Shown here in pieces: positions 37,093 to 46,763 of a DNA stretch of 64,000 nucleotides; the stretch's first letter is position 1; each line of letters begins with the position of its first letter. The translations under genes were made by a program, and so were the position numbers. The DNA is taken from assembly GCF_029350975.1 (NCBI RefSeq), contig NZ_JARKMR010000002.1:620001-684000 (forward strand), read 5' to 3'. The stretch is from Maribacter zhoushanensis (lineage in GTDB: Bacteria; Bacteroidota; Bacteroidia; Flavobacteriales; Flavobacteriaceae). The notes beneath the pieces are model-generated. The model made no database searches and had not been told where the DNA came from. It saw only the letters and a program-made list of their open reading frames with translations.

Positions 37093-37805
37093 ATTAAGTG
37101 ATCAAGAGAGTCTACAGCTACCATTCTTTCTACAGTAAAACCTTCGGCATAGTCAACACCCACCAGTCTACCTAAATCTTTTGCCCTGTAATGTACACTT
37201 TCAATAAAAGTCTTACTACTTATCGGCGTTTCCGGTTCATTACTATTAGGATCATGAAATTGAGAGCTATATGCCAAAATAGCATCTGTTTTGGCGTCTA
37301 TATAACTGCTAATATCAACAACAAAATCTGGAGTTATATTTTTCCATTGAATATAATGATACACCAATTTTGGTCTCCATTCTTGTTGACTCTCCTCTCC
37401 TATTTTAGTTTCAATACGTCTTAATCCACTTAAAAAACAGGCATCACTAACAAGCTTACTTCCTTTACCATGATCTATATGCCTATCATCAATTGCATTA
37501 CACAAAACCGTATTAGGTCTGTATTTGCGAATCATTTTGATAATCTCTAATTGGTGCGACTCGTCATTTATAAAAAATCCATCTCTAAATCTCAAATTTT
37601 CACGTACCCATACCCCTAAAAGCTTTCCAGCCGCAGCTGATTCTTTGTCACGTATCTCTGCAGAACCTCTTGTTCCTAATTCGCCACGAGTCAAATCAAC
37701 TATACCAACTTTTTTACCCAAAGCAATTTCTTTTGCAATGGTACCACCTGCACCAAGTTCCGCATCATCAGGATGTGCTCCAAAAACTAAAATATCTAAC
37801 TTCAT
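37089..37805 (-). CDS. bshB1: Bacillithiol biosynthesis deacetylase BshB1
   Basis: A 238-residue PIG-L/LmbE-type zinc deacetylase. It removes acetyl from GlcNAc-malate in bacillithiol synthesis. Metal-binding residues are in A-H-P-D-D-A-E-L-G near residue 11 and D-D-R-H-I-D-H-G near 105. The R-G-E-L-G-T-R-G segment is typical of BshB1 proper. It lies 25 bases after the Cys/Met PLP enzyme gene on the same strand. That neighbour is relevant because the last pathway step needs cysteine. bshA and bshC are not in the window. Confidence 0.9.
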   Translation of the reverse strand: MKLDILVFGAHPDDAELGAGGTIAKEIALGKKVGIVDLTRGELGTRGSAEIRDKESAAAGKLLGVWVRENLRFRDGFFINDESHQLEIIKMIRKYRPNTVLCNAIDDRHIDHGKGSKLVSDACFLSGLRRIETKIGEESQQEWRPKLVYHYIQWKNITPDFVVDISSYIDAKTDAILAYSSQFHDPNSNEPETPISSKTFIESVHYRAKDLGRLVGVDYAEGFTVERMVAVDSLDHLI

Positions 37806-37830
37806 ATTATACTAATTCTTATGGGTATTC

Positions 37831-38982
37831 CTATTTTATCTGTGCTATAGCCTGTAAAATATCTTGCTTTAAATCCTCCACTTCTTCAATACCTACAGAG
37901 AAACGAATTAATCCGTCCGCAATACCTTGCTCTGCCCTTACTTCTGCGCTCATTAAAGCATGCGATGTTTGTGTAGGTGAAAGAACAGTGCTCTCTACCC
38001 CTGCCAAACTCATTGAAGGTTTGATTAATTGTAAAGCTTTCTGAAATTGAGATGAATTCAAATTTGCATTCAACTCAAAAGATAACATACCGCCAAATCC
38101 TTTCATTTGCTTTTTGGCAATATCATGATCTGGGTGCGTTGGTAAACCTGGATAATATACTTTTTCTATATCCGCTAAACCATCAAGAAAATGCGCCATT
38201 GCCATTGCATTTTCATTTTGTGCCCTAACACGAATACCCATAGTCTTCATGCTTCTTTCCAGTAACCATACCGTATAATCACTTAGACTACCACCAAAGT
38301 TCTTAGCTAAATGAAAAATACGTTCCATATTCTCTGTAGTAGATGCCACGGCACCAGCACAAATATCTGAGTGGCCACCCATATACTTTGTTGCACTATG
38401 TATAACCACATCTATTCCAAAATCTACAGGGTTCTGGTTTACAGGACTGGCAAACGTATTATCAATTAAAGTAATAATTCCGTGCTTTTTAGCAATTGCG
38501 GCAACAGCCTCTAAATCTGTAATAGTAAGTAGAGGATTAGACGGGGTCTCTATATAAATAACCTTTGTATTCTCTTTAATTTGAGCCTCAAAAGCATCTG
38601 CCTGCCATCCGATGGTAAATGAATACTCAATTCCGTATTTAGAAAACTCTTCATTTACTAAATTATATGTTCCTCCATACAGCGTTTGTTGCAGAACAAC
38701 ATGATCACCGGCATTTAAAAATGCCAATAAAGCAGTGCTTACAGCTGCCATTCCACTACCAAAAATAAGAGCAGATTCCGTATGCTCTAAAGCTGCAACT
38801 TTTTTACATAAACCCTCTTGGTTAGGTGTGTTAAAGTATCTTGGGTAACGTTTTACATCTACATCCTCATAAGCATATGATGTACTCATGTACAAAGGAG
38901 ATACCGCTCCTCTATGTTGTTTATCTTCTAATTCACCCACGTGGGTACATATGGTGTTCAAGCCTTTTTTATTCGAATTCAT
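37831..38982 (-). CDS. Cystathionine gamma-synthase/lyase-type PLP enzyme
   Basis: A 383-residue Cys/Met-metabolism PLP enzyme. The PLP Lys is in S-A-T-K-Y-M-G-G-H-S-D near residue 198, and the N-terminal Y-x-R signature appears in reduced form (Y-P-R-Y). Sequence alone does not separate cystathionine gamma-synthase, gamma-lyase and methionine gamma-lyase. The start is the ATG at 38982, two codons after a possible TTG. It is co-oriented with bshB1, 25 bases away, so a link to cysteine supply for bacillithiol is plausible (inference). Confidence 0.85.
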   Translation of the reverse strand: MNSNKKGLNTICTHVGELEDKQHRGAVSPLYMSTSYAYEDVDVKRYPRYFNTPNQEGLCKKVAALEHTESALIFGSGMAAVSTALLAFLNAGDHVVLQQTLYGGTYNLVNEEFSKYGIEYSFTIGWQADAFEAQIKENTKVIYIETPSNPLLTITDLEAVAAIAKKHGIITLIDNTFASPVNQNPVDFGIDVVIHSATKYMGGHSDICAGAVASTTENMERIFHLAKNFGGSLSDYTVWLLERSMKTMGIRVRAQNENAMAMAHFLDGLADIEKVYYPGLPTHPDHDIAKKQMKGFGGMLSFELNANLNSSQFQKALQLIKPSMSLAGVESTVLSPTQTSHALMSAEVRAEQGIADGLIRFSVGIEEVEDLKQDILQAIAQIK

Positions 38983-39259
38983 GTGCAATTAATTATAGAA
39001 AATAAAGGTAAGGAATTAGAATGTAAATGAATCTTATTCAACTTAACAGATACCTTAATTCTGGATACTTTATCTATGTCTTAATATTAGTACGAACCTT
39101 TCAAAAAAAGTATCTCATGACTACCTTAAAAATTGAATACAAGTTTTAAGAAATATTGAATACTTTAAAATTTCAGCACAAAATATAAAGGCAATCCAAT
39201 TTTTGTTGATAGATTTATTCAACAAACCACAGAACATTATTTCAAGAATATTTAATAAA

Positions 39260-40531
39260 ATGAGAAAACTTTTTTACTCCGTATTACTTATCATCACCAT
39301 AATATCCTGTAAAAATCAAAAGCCGGTAGCTAAAGGCTATCAAGGTCAGGGTAAAAATGCCGTTGTTTCTACAGTATCCAAACCTGTTCAAAAACAATGG
39401 AAGGGCATTTGGACTTTTGACAATGAAACCACATTCTTTAGCAACGATTTTGAAAGCGGTCGATTAAACGGAATCACCTCTGACGGAAACAATCATTATA
39501 CAGCACTTATTACAGCAGAAAACACTCCGGTAAACGTGAGCCCGTGGTATGCTTTCAAAGTTTGGTCAAAAACACCTAAGACCATCACTATTAAAATGAC
39601 TTATCAAGATTCTAGAAGTAGATATTATCCTAAAATCAGTACTGATGGTCAAAATTTTACACCGTTAGATAGCGCCAATTTTACAGGAATAAATAAAGGA
39701 ACGGGAGATTTTGGAATAAAGGCGGTACCTGAAATCGTAGAAATTAAAATAAATAGTAGCGAAGAACCTACATACATTACTGCTCAAGAATTATATGGTT
39801 CTACTAGAGTAAAAAACTGGATTGATTCTTTATCTACCAAACCGTTTATATCTACCTATGAAATAGGAAAAAGTAGAGAAAAAAGAGCTATGAACTTGAT
39901 GGAAGTTAGCAACGGTGAACATAAAAAAGCCGTTATGGTCATTTCTAGACAACATCCTCCAGAAGTTACCGGATTCTTAGCCATGAAGTCTTTTATTGAA
40001 ACGTTAAGCGGAGACTCGCCAAAAGCCCAAAAATTTAGAGACAACTATGATTTGTTCGTAGTGCCGTTAATGAATCCTGATGGAGTAGATAATGGCAATT
40101 GGCGACACAACATGGGCGGAATAGATTTAAACAGAGATTGGCAAGATTTCAATCAGCCAGAGACAAGAAGCGTCAGAGATTTTCTTATCAAAAAAGAGTC
40201 TGAAGGATATGAATTTGTTTTTGGAGCAGATTTCCATTCCACCTGGGATGACATCTACTACCCTATAGATACCACGATTACAGGAAAAAAAGGCAAAATT
40301 GTTTTTGACTGGATTAATAATATTGCTGAAAGACTACCTCAAAAACATACCAATGTAAAGCCTTCTAAAGATATAAAACCAACCATGGTATCACGTAATT
40401 ACTTTTATGTAAATCATGGCATGCCCGCCATTGTTTTTGAATTAGGAGATAACACCCCTAGAGATTTCTTGAAAGAAAAAGGTAAAGTAGCTGCTGAAGA
40501 ATTAATGGATTTACTTGACAATCAGAATTAA
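39260..40531 (+). CDS. M14-family zinc carboxypeptidase lipoprotein
   Basis: A 423-residue lipoprotein (lipobox I-I-S-C). The N-terminal about 150 residues form a beta domain. The M14 peptidase core then shows the zinc ligands in Q-H-P-P-E-V-T-G, the substrate-binding N-P-D-G-V-D-N-G-N-W-R and N-R-D-W, the second His in D-F-H-S-T-W-D, and the Glu in V-F-E-L-G-D. The start was set at the ATG giving a clean signal peptide rather than an upstream TTG at 39203. A bidirectional terminator follows. Confidence 0.85.
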   Translation: MRKLFYSVLLIITIISCKNQKPVAKGYQGQGKNAVVSTVSKPVQKQWKGIWTFDNETTFFSNDFESGRLNGITSDGNNHYTALITAENTPVNVSPWYAFKVWSKTPKTITIKMTYQDSRSRYYPKISTDGQNFTPLDSANFTGINKGTGDFGIKAVPEIVEIKINSSEEPTYITAQELYGSTRVKNWIDSLSTKPFISTYEIGKSREKRAMNLMEVSNGEHKKAVMVISRQHPPEVTGFLAMKSFIETLSGDSPKAQKFRDNYDLFVVPLMNPDGVDNGNWRHNMGGIDLNRDWQDFNQPETRSVRDFLIKKESEGYEFVFGADFHSTWDDIYYPIDTTITGKKGKIVFDWINNIAERLPQKHTNVKPSKDIKPTMVSRNYFYVNHGMPAIVFELGDNTPRDFLKEKGKVAAEELMDLLDNQN

Positions 40532-40555
40532 ATAACTAGAGATTGTTTAAAATAG

Positions 40556-40588
40556 AAAAAGCCTCATGAAATATCCATGAGGCTTTTT
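40556..40588. terminator. Bidirectional terminator
   Basis: AAAAAGCCTCATG and CATGAGGCTTTTT pair across a seven-base loop between convergent genes. Confidence 0.9.
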
Positions 40589-40606
40589 AATATGTTGTAT
40601 TTAATA

Positions 40607-43600
40607 CTATTTGCTATAATTAACTTTATATCTCCAGTAGCTAATTCCACCCAGCACTAGTACACCAGCAACTAAGTAGTATATAAAAGTTGGCGTAATT
40701 ACCTGTGCTCCACTTGCATAACTATGCAGACCTACCAAGTAAAAGTTAACCCCAAAATAAGTCATCATAATACTACCAAAGGCAACAACACTCATAAAAT
40801 TGAATGTCCATTTACCTCTTAGTCCTGGCACTAATCGTGTGTGAATTACAAAAGCATATATCATAATAGAAACTAACGCCCAGGTCTCTTTTGGATCCCA
40901 ACCCCAGTAACGACCCCAACTTTCATTTGCCCATTGCCCACCTAAAAAGTTACCAATAGTAAGCATCACAAGTCCCGTGGTTAAAGCCAATTCATTAATT
41001 ATGGTCAATTCTTTTATATTGATTGCCATTCGCTCTTTATTTTTCTCAGTCGTCAAAATCATTAAAATCAATGAAACCAGACCCAAAATCATACCTACGG
41101 TTAACGGACCATAACTACCTACTATAACAGCAACGTGGATCATTAACCAATAACTATCTAAAACAGGTTGTAGATTGGCAATAGAAGGGTCTATCCAACT
41201 TTGGTGCGCTATCCATAAAAGCATAGAAGTTACAAAGGCTGATGCTGCAAATGTCATATCACTCTTACGCCCCAATGCCCAACCGATACCCATAGTTGCC
41301 CAAGCTACATATAAAATACTTTCATAGGCGTTACTCCAAGGTGCATGCCCAGAAATATACCAACGCATGACCAAACCGGCTGTATGCCACAAAAACAGTA
41401 GCATTATGGTTCCTTTGAAGAAATAAATTGCCACGCGCCAAATAGAACGATCTTTAAATATTTGGAATATTAACGTGAAGAACATCAACAAACCAACAAG
41501 CGCATAAAAACGATACAACCTATTGAAAATGTTCAATTTATTATAGATCACCTCAAGATCTACTTTCTGCTGTGACGGTAAAACTTCACTACCGTGATTA
41601 AGCTGATTTTGGCGAAATGCCGCTAACAATTTATCTGCAGAAGCATAATCACCACTTTGTTGAGCTTTACCCAAAGTCATTAAGTAATAAGGCATCGCAT
41701 TCTTTACAAAATTAGAATATAGTGAATCTCTAATTTCATACTGCCCTCCCCTATATTCTACGGCAGATATCCATTTGTTATTTTCATCGTCCAACAATGG
41801 AAATATCTTAACAATATCTTGCCCTAAAGCTTGATTCAAAAGACTCAATCTAATATTGGCATCTTTAAAATCTTGCTGAAATTTATTCGGATTTGTAGTA
41901 GCTGTTGCCTCGCGTAAAAAAGGCTCTAATTTGTACTGCCCTTTAGAATCAAAGAAATCTGTAGCTTTCACATATTCTTGACCAGACGGAATACCTATTA
42001 CATTTCTAATACTATCGTTCTGTGATTTTTTATCTAAAGCAATGAACTCCGTATTGTACCAAACCGCAGGATTCATCATCATTGATAATAATATCTGATC
42101 AGAGGTATATCCTAAATAAGAATCTTTTAAGCTTAACTTACGAAGCAGTTCTGATGAAAATGTATTAATTGGCTTCATACGCCCACCTTCATCCTGTATC
42201 ACTAACTTACCAAACTTATCTGCATGCTCTTTACTGACCATACTAACTTTTAGCAAAGAATCTATCTGTGCTTTAGAAGGTGCTTCTTGATGTCCTTCTT
42301 CTGGTGAATGCTGGTCTTGTGCAAAAGAAGAAAATGAGAATGCCATTAAAACGGCTATAACCCCAAACATCTTTTTCTTTTTAACTTTTAACTTATCCAA
42401 AGAATCCGCTAAATCTTTAAAACGGGTTTTCCCGAAAAACATAATTCCCATTAACCCTATGTACAATAAAAAGTAACCTATATAGGTAATCCAAGTACCC
42501 CAAAAATCATGGTTTACAGATAGCGTAGTTCCTTTTTCATCAGGATCAAAACTAGATTGAAAAAAGCGATATCCTTGATGATCCAAAACATGGTTCATAA
42601 AAATATCATAGTCAAAAGGTCGTTCATCTTCCACAGTTACTCTACTCATATATGATGAATACCCTTTTTCCGTTCCAGGATATTTTTCAGCAATAAAATC
42701 GTTTAGCTTAATTCCAAATGGTAATTCATGAACCTTAGAACCATATCTAATTGAAAAACCAAGTCCGCCAATATTAACTTTTTCACTAAAATCTGAAGGT
42801 CCTTTATTACCCAGCAATTTAATCTGTTTTGTTTCTCCGTTAGCAGTAACATCAAAGACTATGGCGTCCTGATCTACTTTAGATTTCTCGGCTTCAGGTA
42901 TTTCAACAATACCATATGAACCTTGTGTAATAGAATCGGGCAAAACAAACTGCATTCCGGCAGTATTATATAAGGAACGTAATACCAAGGGTTGTAAGCT
43001 ATCTTTTACCAACTTCCCTTGAACTTGATCAGCCATACGCATATAATCACCTTCAAATGGCGAATATATCTGATAGATAGAATCTGTCGTAAAAATATTA
43101 ATGGCGCCCTCAGTCCTATTATTTAAAGCAAACAATACATTATGGATACTAGCCACCTTACCATCTTCTAAATAGTGATCATGACGCTCACCATTACCAG
43201 CTTCAACAATTTTTAAAAATTTGGTACCATTAGCATCTGGCAACAAACCTTGTTTAGCACCTTTAATAAAGTCCACGTAAGAAATTTCAAAATCTTCCCC
43301 GTTGAAATCAGCCTTCCATGGTAAATTAGATTTTATAGCTTCAGGCGTAACAATTAAATCATCTTCTAGTACTTTTCTTCTAGCCTCTCCTTCAATTTCA
43401 CCGTCTACATAGACAGTCAAGTAAGTTTTATCAGAGTAAAATACATTTTCTGTTTTTCCTTCACGTATGGGCATCATACCTTCAAAACTGATGTAGCGTG
43501 TAACAAAAGCACCAATAATTATCAATACCCAAGATAAATGCAATACCAATACTGGCCATTTCTCTAATCTTAACAAGCGATATCTTGAAATGTTCCCTAA

Positions 43601-43786
43601 AAAGTTAATTACAAAAAACACCATGATTACTTCAAACCACCATGCATTATAGATCCAGATTCTTGCTGTCTCTGTGCTGTACCAGCTTTCTATAAAAGTA
43701 CCGAACGCCATTGCCGTAGCGAAAACGATAAATAAAATGGACATTAAACGAGTAGAAAAGAATATTTTTTTGAACATTTCCGTCAT
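40607..43786 (-). CDS. Fused ResB-CcsA cytochrome c assembly protein
   Basis: A 1059-residue system II cytochrome c synthase. The N-terminal third is ResB-like (membrane helices near 15-35, 48-68 and 80-100, then a large periplasmic domain and a fourth helix near 450). A middle part carries an internal signal-like hydrophobic stretch (V-L-M-A-F-S-F-S-S-F-A). The C-terminal third is CcsA with the haem-handling W-G-R-Y-W-G-W-D-P-K-E-T-W motif and several helices. It would export haem and attach it to CxxCH proteins such as the two cytochromes in this window. Start at the ATG at 43786; a further ATG at 43777 is possible. Confidence 0.9.
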   Translation of the reverse strand: MTEMFKKIFFSTRLMSILFIVFATAMAFGTFIESWYSTETARIWIYNAWWFEVIMVFFVINFLGNISRYRLLRLEKWPVLVLHLSWVLIIIGAFVTRYISFEGMMPIREGKTENVFYSDKTYLTVYVDGEIEGEARRKVLEDDLIVTPEAIKSNLPWKADFNGEDFEISYVDFIKGAKQGLLPDANGTKFLKIVEAGNGERHDHYLEDGKVASIHNVLFALNNRTEGAINIFTTDSIYQIYSPFEGDYMRMADQVQGKLVKDSLQPLVLRSLYNTAGMQFVLPDSITQGSYGIVEIPEAEKSKVDQDAIVFDVTANGETKQIKLLGNKGPSDFSEKVNIGGLGFSIRYGSKVHELPFGIKLNDFIAEKYPGTEKGYSSYMSRVTVEDERPFDYDIFMNHVLDHQGYRFFQSSFDPDEKGTTLSVNHDFWGTWITYIGYFLLYIGLMGIMFFGKTRFKDLADSLDKLKVKKKKMFGVIAVLMAFSFSSFAQDQHSPEEGHQEAPSKAQIDSLLKVSMVSKEHADKFGKLVIQDEGGRMKPINTFSSELLRKLSLKDSYLGYTSDQILLSMMMNPAVWYNTEFIALDKKSQNDSIRNVIGIPSGQEYVKATDFFDSKGQYKLEPFLREATATTNPNKFQQDFKDANIRLSLLNQALGQDIVKIFPLLDDENNKWISAVEYRGGQYEIRDSLYSNFVKNAMPYYLMTLGKAQQSGDYASADKLLAAFRQNQLNHGSEVLPSQQKVDLEVIYNKLNIFNRLYRFYALVGLLMFFTLIFQIFKDRSIWRVAIYFFKGTIMLLFLWHTAGLVMRWYISGHAPWSNAYESILYVAWATMGIGWALGRKSDMTFAASAFVTSMLLWIAHQSWIDPSIANLQPVLDSYWLMIHVAVIVGSYGPLTVGMILGLVSLILMILTTEKNKERMAINIKELTIINELALTTGLVMLTIGNFLGGQWANESWGRYWGWDPKETWALVSIMIYAFVIHTRLVPGLRGKWTFNFMSVVAFGSIMMTYFGVNFYLVGLHSYASGAQVITPTFIYYLVAGVLVLGGISYWRYKVNYSK

Positions 43787-43813
43787 GGAAGCAAGGAGTT
43801 GATTTTCAAGATG

Positions 43814-43821
43814 CAAAAATA
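43814..43821 (-). promoter_or_regulatory. -7 box upstream of the ResB-CcsA gene
   Basis: TATTTTTG on the minus strand matches TAnnTTTG exactly, 28 bases before the ATG. No clear TTG is found further upstream. Confidence 0.4.
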
Positions 43822-43912
43822 AGGTCTTTTCATCATTTACGGATGACTTTTACCTCTTTTAAACTTCACGGAAAGTGTTAATTTTAATACAACAAGACTT
43901 CTATAAACTTCG

Positions 43913-43920
43913 TACTTTTG
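43913..43920 (+). promoter_or_regulatory. -7 box directly before the DUF2520 gene
   Basis: TACTTTTG matches TAnnTTTG and ends five bases before the ATG at 43926. Transcription would start at or next to the start codon, suggesting a leaderless mRNA. Confidence 0.4.
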
Positions 43921-43925
43921 TTAGC

Positions 43926-44690
43926 ATGATATCAGTAGTGATAGTTGGTACCGGCAATGTAGCCCAGAATCTGTTTCATGCATTCCAAAAGTCTGCAAAT
44001 GTAACCGTAAAACAGGTAATTGGCAGAAATAAAGAACATTTAGCATTTGTACAGAACAAAGCGCTCATAAGTTCAGATTTTAAACATGAAATTACCTCAG
44101 ATGTGTATATACTTGCCATATCTGATGATGCTATTGGCAGTGTTGCGGAATACTTTAAAGATTTAGATTCTCTCTTAGTACATACTTCTGGTGCAACCCC
44201 ACTTACAGCTTTAAATTCTGTAAAAAAAGTCGGCATATTTTACCCATTGCAAACCTTTACAAAAGGTAAAATTATTTCATTTGATGATATTCCTATATGC
44301 ATAGAAGCAACCGATAAAAAAGATTTAGAGACATTAACAAAACTAGGTAAATGCATTAGTAACAATGTCGTTGAAATAGATTCTGAACAGCGAAAAACAT
44401 TACATGTAGCGGCGGTATTCGTTAATAATTTCACTAATTATATGTATACCATTGGGTCTGATATTTGTGCGGAACATAATATCGATTTCTCTTTATTAAA
44501 GCCGTTAATAAATGAAACAGCTGCAAAATTAAATACGCTAACACCTTTACAAGCACAAACGGGACCTGCTAAACGCGGAGACCAAAAAACATTACACAGT
44601 CATTTACAAATTATAAAAGACAAACATCAAAGGGAATTGTACACCCTTTTAAGCAACGCAATAAAAGAAAAACATGGAAAAGAGTTATAA
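43926..44690 (+). CDS. Rossmann-like and DUF2520 domain protein
   Basis: A 254-residue protein with an N-terminal NAD(P)-binding motif V-G-T-G-N-V-A-Q near residue 7 and a DUF2520 C-terminal domain (about 125-250). The family resembles ketopantoate or pyrroline-5-carboxylate reductases but has no proven reaction. I chose the ATG right before I-S-V-V-I-V-G, because upstream codons lie in a promoter box. Its end overlaps the next gene by 17 bases. It opens the DUF2520-KdsC-Maf-lipoprotein-MscS operon. Confidence 0.85.
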   Translation: MISVVIVGTGNVAQNLFHAFQKSANVTVKQVIGRNKEHLAFVQNKALISSDFKHEITSDVYILAISDDAIGSVAEYFKDLDSLLVHTSGATPLTALNSVKKVGIFYPLQTFTKGKIISFDDIPICIEATDKKDLETLTKLGKCISNNVVEIDSEQRKTLHVAAVFVNNFTNYMYTIGSDICAEHNIDFSLLKPLINETAAKLNTLTPLQAQTGPAKRGDQKTLHSHLQIIKDKHQRELYTLLSNAIKEKHGKEL

Positions 44691-45201
44691 AGAATATTTA
44701 AAAGACATCACCACATTTATTTTTGATGTTGATGGGGTTTTTACTGACGGAAGTCTTTTAGTTACCAGCGAAGGAGAGTTGTTACGCAAAATGAGTGTTA
44801 AAGATGGTTATGCCTTAAAAGTTGCCCTAAAAAAAGGATACAATGTATGTATTATTACAGGAGGAACTAATGAAGGTGTTCGTATTAGGCTAAAAGCTCT
44901 TGGCGTAACCGATATTTACATGGGAGCCCACTATAAGATGGATGCCTTAGAGGAATATATAGGTATTAATCATATTGAACCAGAGAACATATTGTATATG
45001 GGCGATGACATACCAGATATTCCACCAATGAAAGCAGTAGCTTTAGCCACATGTCCACAAAACGCAGTTGCCGAAGTAAAAAGTGTAAGCCAGTATATTT
45101 CTCACATTAATGGAGGCAATGGTTGTGTACGTGATGTTATAGAACAAGTATTAAAAGTACGTGGAGATTGGACCAGTCACTTTAGTGCCGCAAACGATTA
45201 A
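44674..45201 (+). CDS. kdsC: KdsC-like HAD phosphatase
   Basis: A 175-residue HAD-superfamily enzyme of the KdsC type, which dephosphorylates KDO-8-phosphate for LPS synthesis. Motif I is D-V-D-G-V-F-T-D-G, motif II I-T-G-G, and motif IV M-G-D-D-I-P-D-I. It is capless and short, like the tetrameric KdsC enzymes. The start overlaps the DUF2520 gene by 17 bases. The KDO synthase genes are not in this window, so related HAD sugar phosphatases cannot be excluded. Confidence 0.85.
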   Translation: MEKSYKEYLKDITTFIFDVDGVFTDGSLLVTSEGELLRKMSVKDGYALKVALKKGYNVCIITGGTNEGVRIRLKALGVTDIYMGAHYKMDALEEYIGINHIEPENILYMGDDIPDIPPMKAVALATCPQNAVAEVKSVSQYISHINGGNGCVRDVIEQVLKVRGDWTSHFSAAND

Positions 45202-45204
45202 TAA

Positions 45205-45792
45205 ATGTTGAAGAACAAATTAAAGGATTCCCATTTAATATTAGCATCTGGCTCTCCAAGAAGGCATCAGTTCTTTAAGGAAATGGAGCTTGACTTTGAA
45301 GTAAGAATTAAATCTGTTGATGAAATATATCCTCCTGAATTAAAAGGAGCTGAAATATCAGATTACCTGGCAAAATTAAAGGCAGAAGTATTTTTACCCG
45401 AGCTACAGTCCAACGATATTCTTATTACATCTGATACGGTTGTATGGCATAACAATGAATCTTTAGCCAAGGCAGAAGATAGCTCAGAAGCTGAAGAAAT
45501 GCTCAAAAAACTATCGGGAGATTGGCATCAAGTAATTTCATCTGTATGTTTCACCACAACTGAACGACAGATTGTACAACATTCAATTACTGAAGTTAAG
45601 TTCAAAAATTTATCGGAAGAAGAAATTCGTCATTATATAAAAGAATATCAACCGTACGATAAAGCAGGTGCATACGGCATTCAAGAATGGATCGGACTTA
45701 TAGGAATAGAAGAAATTAAAGGTTTGTATACCAACGTTGTTGGCTTACCAACACAACTTGTGTACAAAACCTTATCTCAATTGGTAACATAG
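45205..45792 (+). CDS. maf: Maf-family nucleotide pyrophosphatase
   Basis: A 195-residue nucleoside triphosphate pyrophosphatase that clears modified or non-canonical nucleotides. Typical motifs are L-A-S-G-S-P-R-R-H-Q at residue 12, S-D-T-V-V near 75, and D-K-A-G-A-Y-G-I-Q near 150, ending with N-V-V-G-L-P. It starts three bases after the phosphatase gene in the same operon. Confidence 0.92.
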   Translation: MLKNKLKDSHLILASGSPRRHQFFKEMELDFEVRIKSVDEIYPPELKGAEISDYLAKLKAEVFLPELQSNDILITSDTVVWHNNESLAKAEDSSEAEEMLKKLSGDWHQVISSVCFTTTERQIVQHSITEVKFKNLSEEEIRHYIKEYQPYDKAGAYGIQEWIGLIGIEEIKGLYTNVVGLPTQLVYKTLSQLVT

Positions 45793-45805
45793 TATATTAA
45801 AACCC

Positions 45806-46762
45806 ATGACAAGTATGAAACTATTAAAGTTAAAAACGACAGTTTACAGCATTTTCGTAGTAGCAATATTTTTGACCAGCTGCAAAGAACAAACAAATAC
45901 TAATAGCAATACTTTAGCCATGGCAAAAATTCCTTTAAATGAGGAAGTTCCTAAAAAACAGCTCTCGCAAGAGTTTAAAGATTATTGGTACAATGGCACA
46001 GCAGAAATCACCTCATATAAACTAGAACAAGCTAGATATGGTGAAATGAGAGAAGGTACAGCTGTGATGATATATGTTACCGAACCTTTTTTACCAGATG
46101 CTCAAGTAAAAGCTGATAATAGCAACAAGAGTAATATTCCTGTTTTAAAACTCAATTCTACTAAAAACTATATCACAGGTATTTACCCCTACTCTATAAT
46201 GACAAGCAGTTTTTATCCTGTACATGATAATCAACATGCTCTTAAATTATCTTTTTCATCTCAAGAATGGTGTGGTCACGTTTATGCTCAGTTGAACAAT
46301 AAAGATGATTTTGAAATCATGAGCCATTCTTATTTTGAATCTGAAGGTGACAAACAGTATCATTTGGACAAAGCGCTTCTTGAAAACGAAATATGGAACA
46401 AAGTAAGAATTGACCCTTCTGACTTACCAACAGGTGAAATCTCAATGATTCCGTCTTTAGAATTTATACGATTAACCCATAAAGAATTTAAGGCTTACAA
46501 AGCTATTACTTCATTATCTGAAGCAAATGGCACAAAGACCTATGAAATCAATTACCCAGAATTAGAACGTACATTAAAAATAAATTTTGAAGATAAATTT
46601 CCGTATTTAATAGAAAGCTGGACAGACACTTTCCATGATGGTTATGGAGCCAATAAAAAAGTACTGACTTCAAAAGCCACAAGAATTAACAGGATTACAA
46701 CACCCTATTGGCAACAAAAATCTAATAAGGATTTATCTTTACGCGATAGTTTAGGGTTATAA
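45806..46762 (+). CDS. Lipoprotein of unknown function (Maf-adjacent family)
   Basis: A 318-residue lipoprotein (lipobox F-L-T-S-C) with a beta-rich mature part, including S-S-Q-E-W-C-G-H-V-Y and E-S-W-T-D-T-F-H-D-G-Y-G. Relatives in flavobacteria are sometimes named septum formation inhibitor Maf, but that name belongs to the preceding gene; this protein has no Maf motifs. A second ATG at 45815 is a possible start. It is in the middle of the operon, two bases before the MscS gene. Confidence 0.8.
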   Translation: MTSMKLLKLKTTVYSIFVVAIFLTSCKEQTNTNSNTLAMAKIPLNEEVPKKQLSQEFKDYWYNGTAEITSYKLEQARYGEMREGTAVMIYVTEPFLPDAQVKADNSNKSNIPVLKLNSTKNYITGIYPYSIMTSSFYPVHDNQHALKLSFSSQEWCGHVYAQLNNKDDFEIMSHSYFESEGDKQYHLDKALLENEIWNKVRIDPSDLPTGEISMIPSLEFIRLTHKEFKAYKAITSLSEANGTKTYEINYPELERTLKINFEDKFPYLIESWTDTFHDGYGANKKVLTSKATRINRITTPYWQQKSNKDLSLRDSLGL

Positions 46763-46763
46763 T

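Noticed and set aside
38983-39259. A SAM-type riboswitch upstream of the Cys/Met enzyme
   Set aside because: I looked for paired stems and a terminator or ribosome-site switch and saw no convincing structure.
43787-43816. Longer start for the ResB-CcsA fusion at TTG
   Set aside because: It overlaps a TATTTTTG box; ResB-like sequence begins at the ATG at 43786.
45806-46762. Naming the lipoprotein a Maf septum inhibitor
   Set aside because: It has no Maf motifs; the true Maf is the preceding gene, and the name in some databases probably spread from it.
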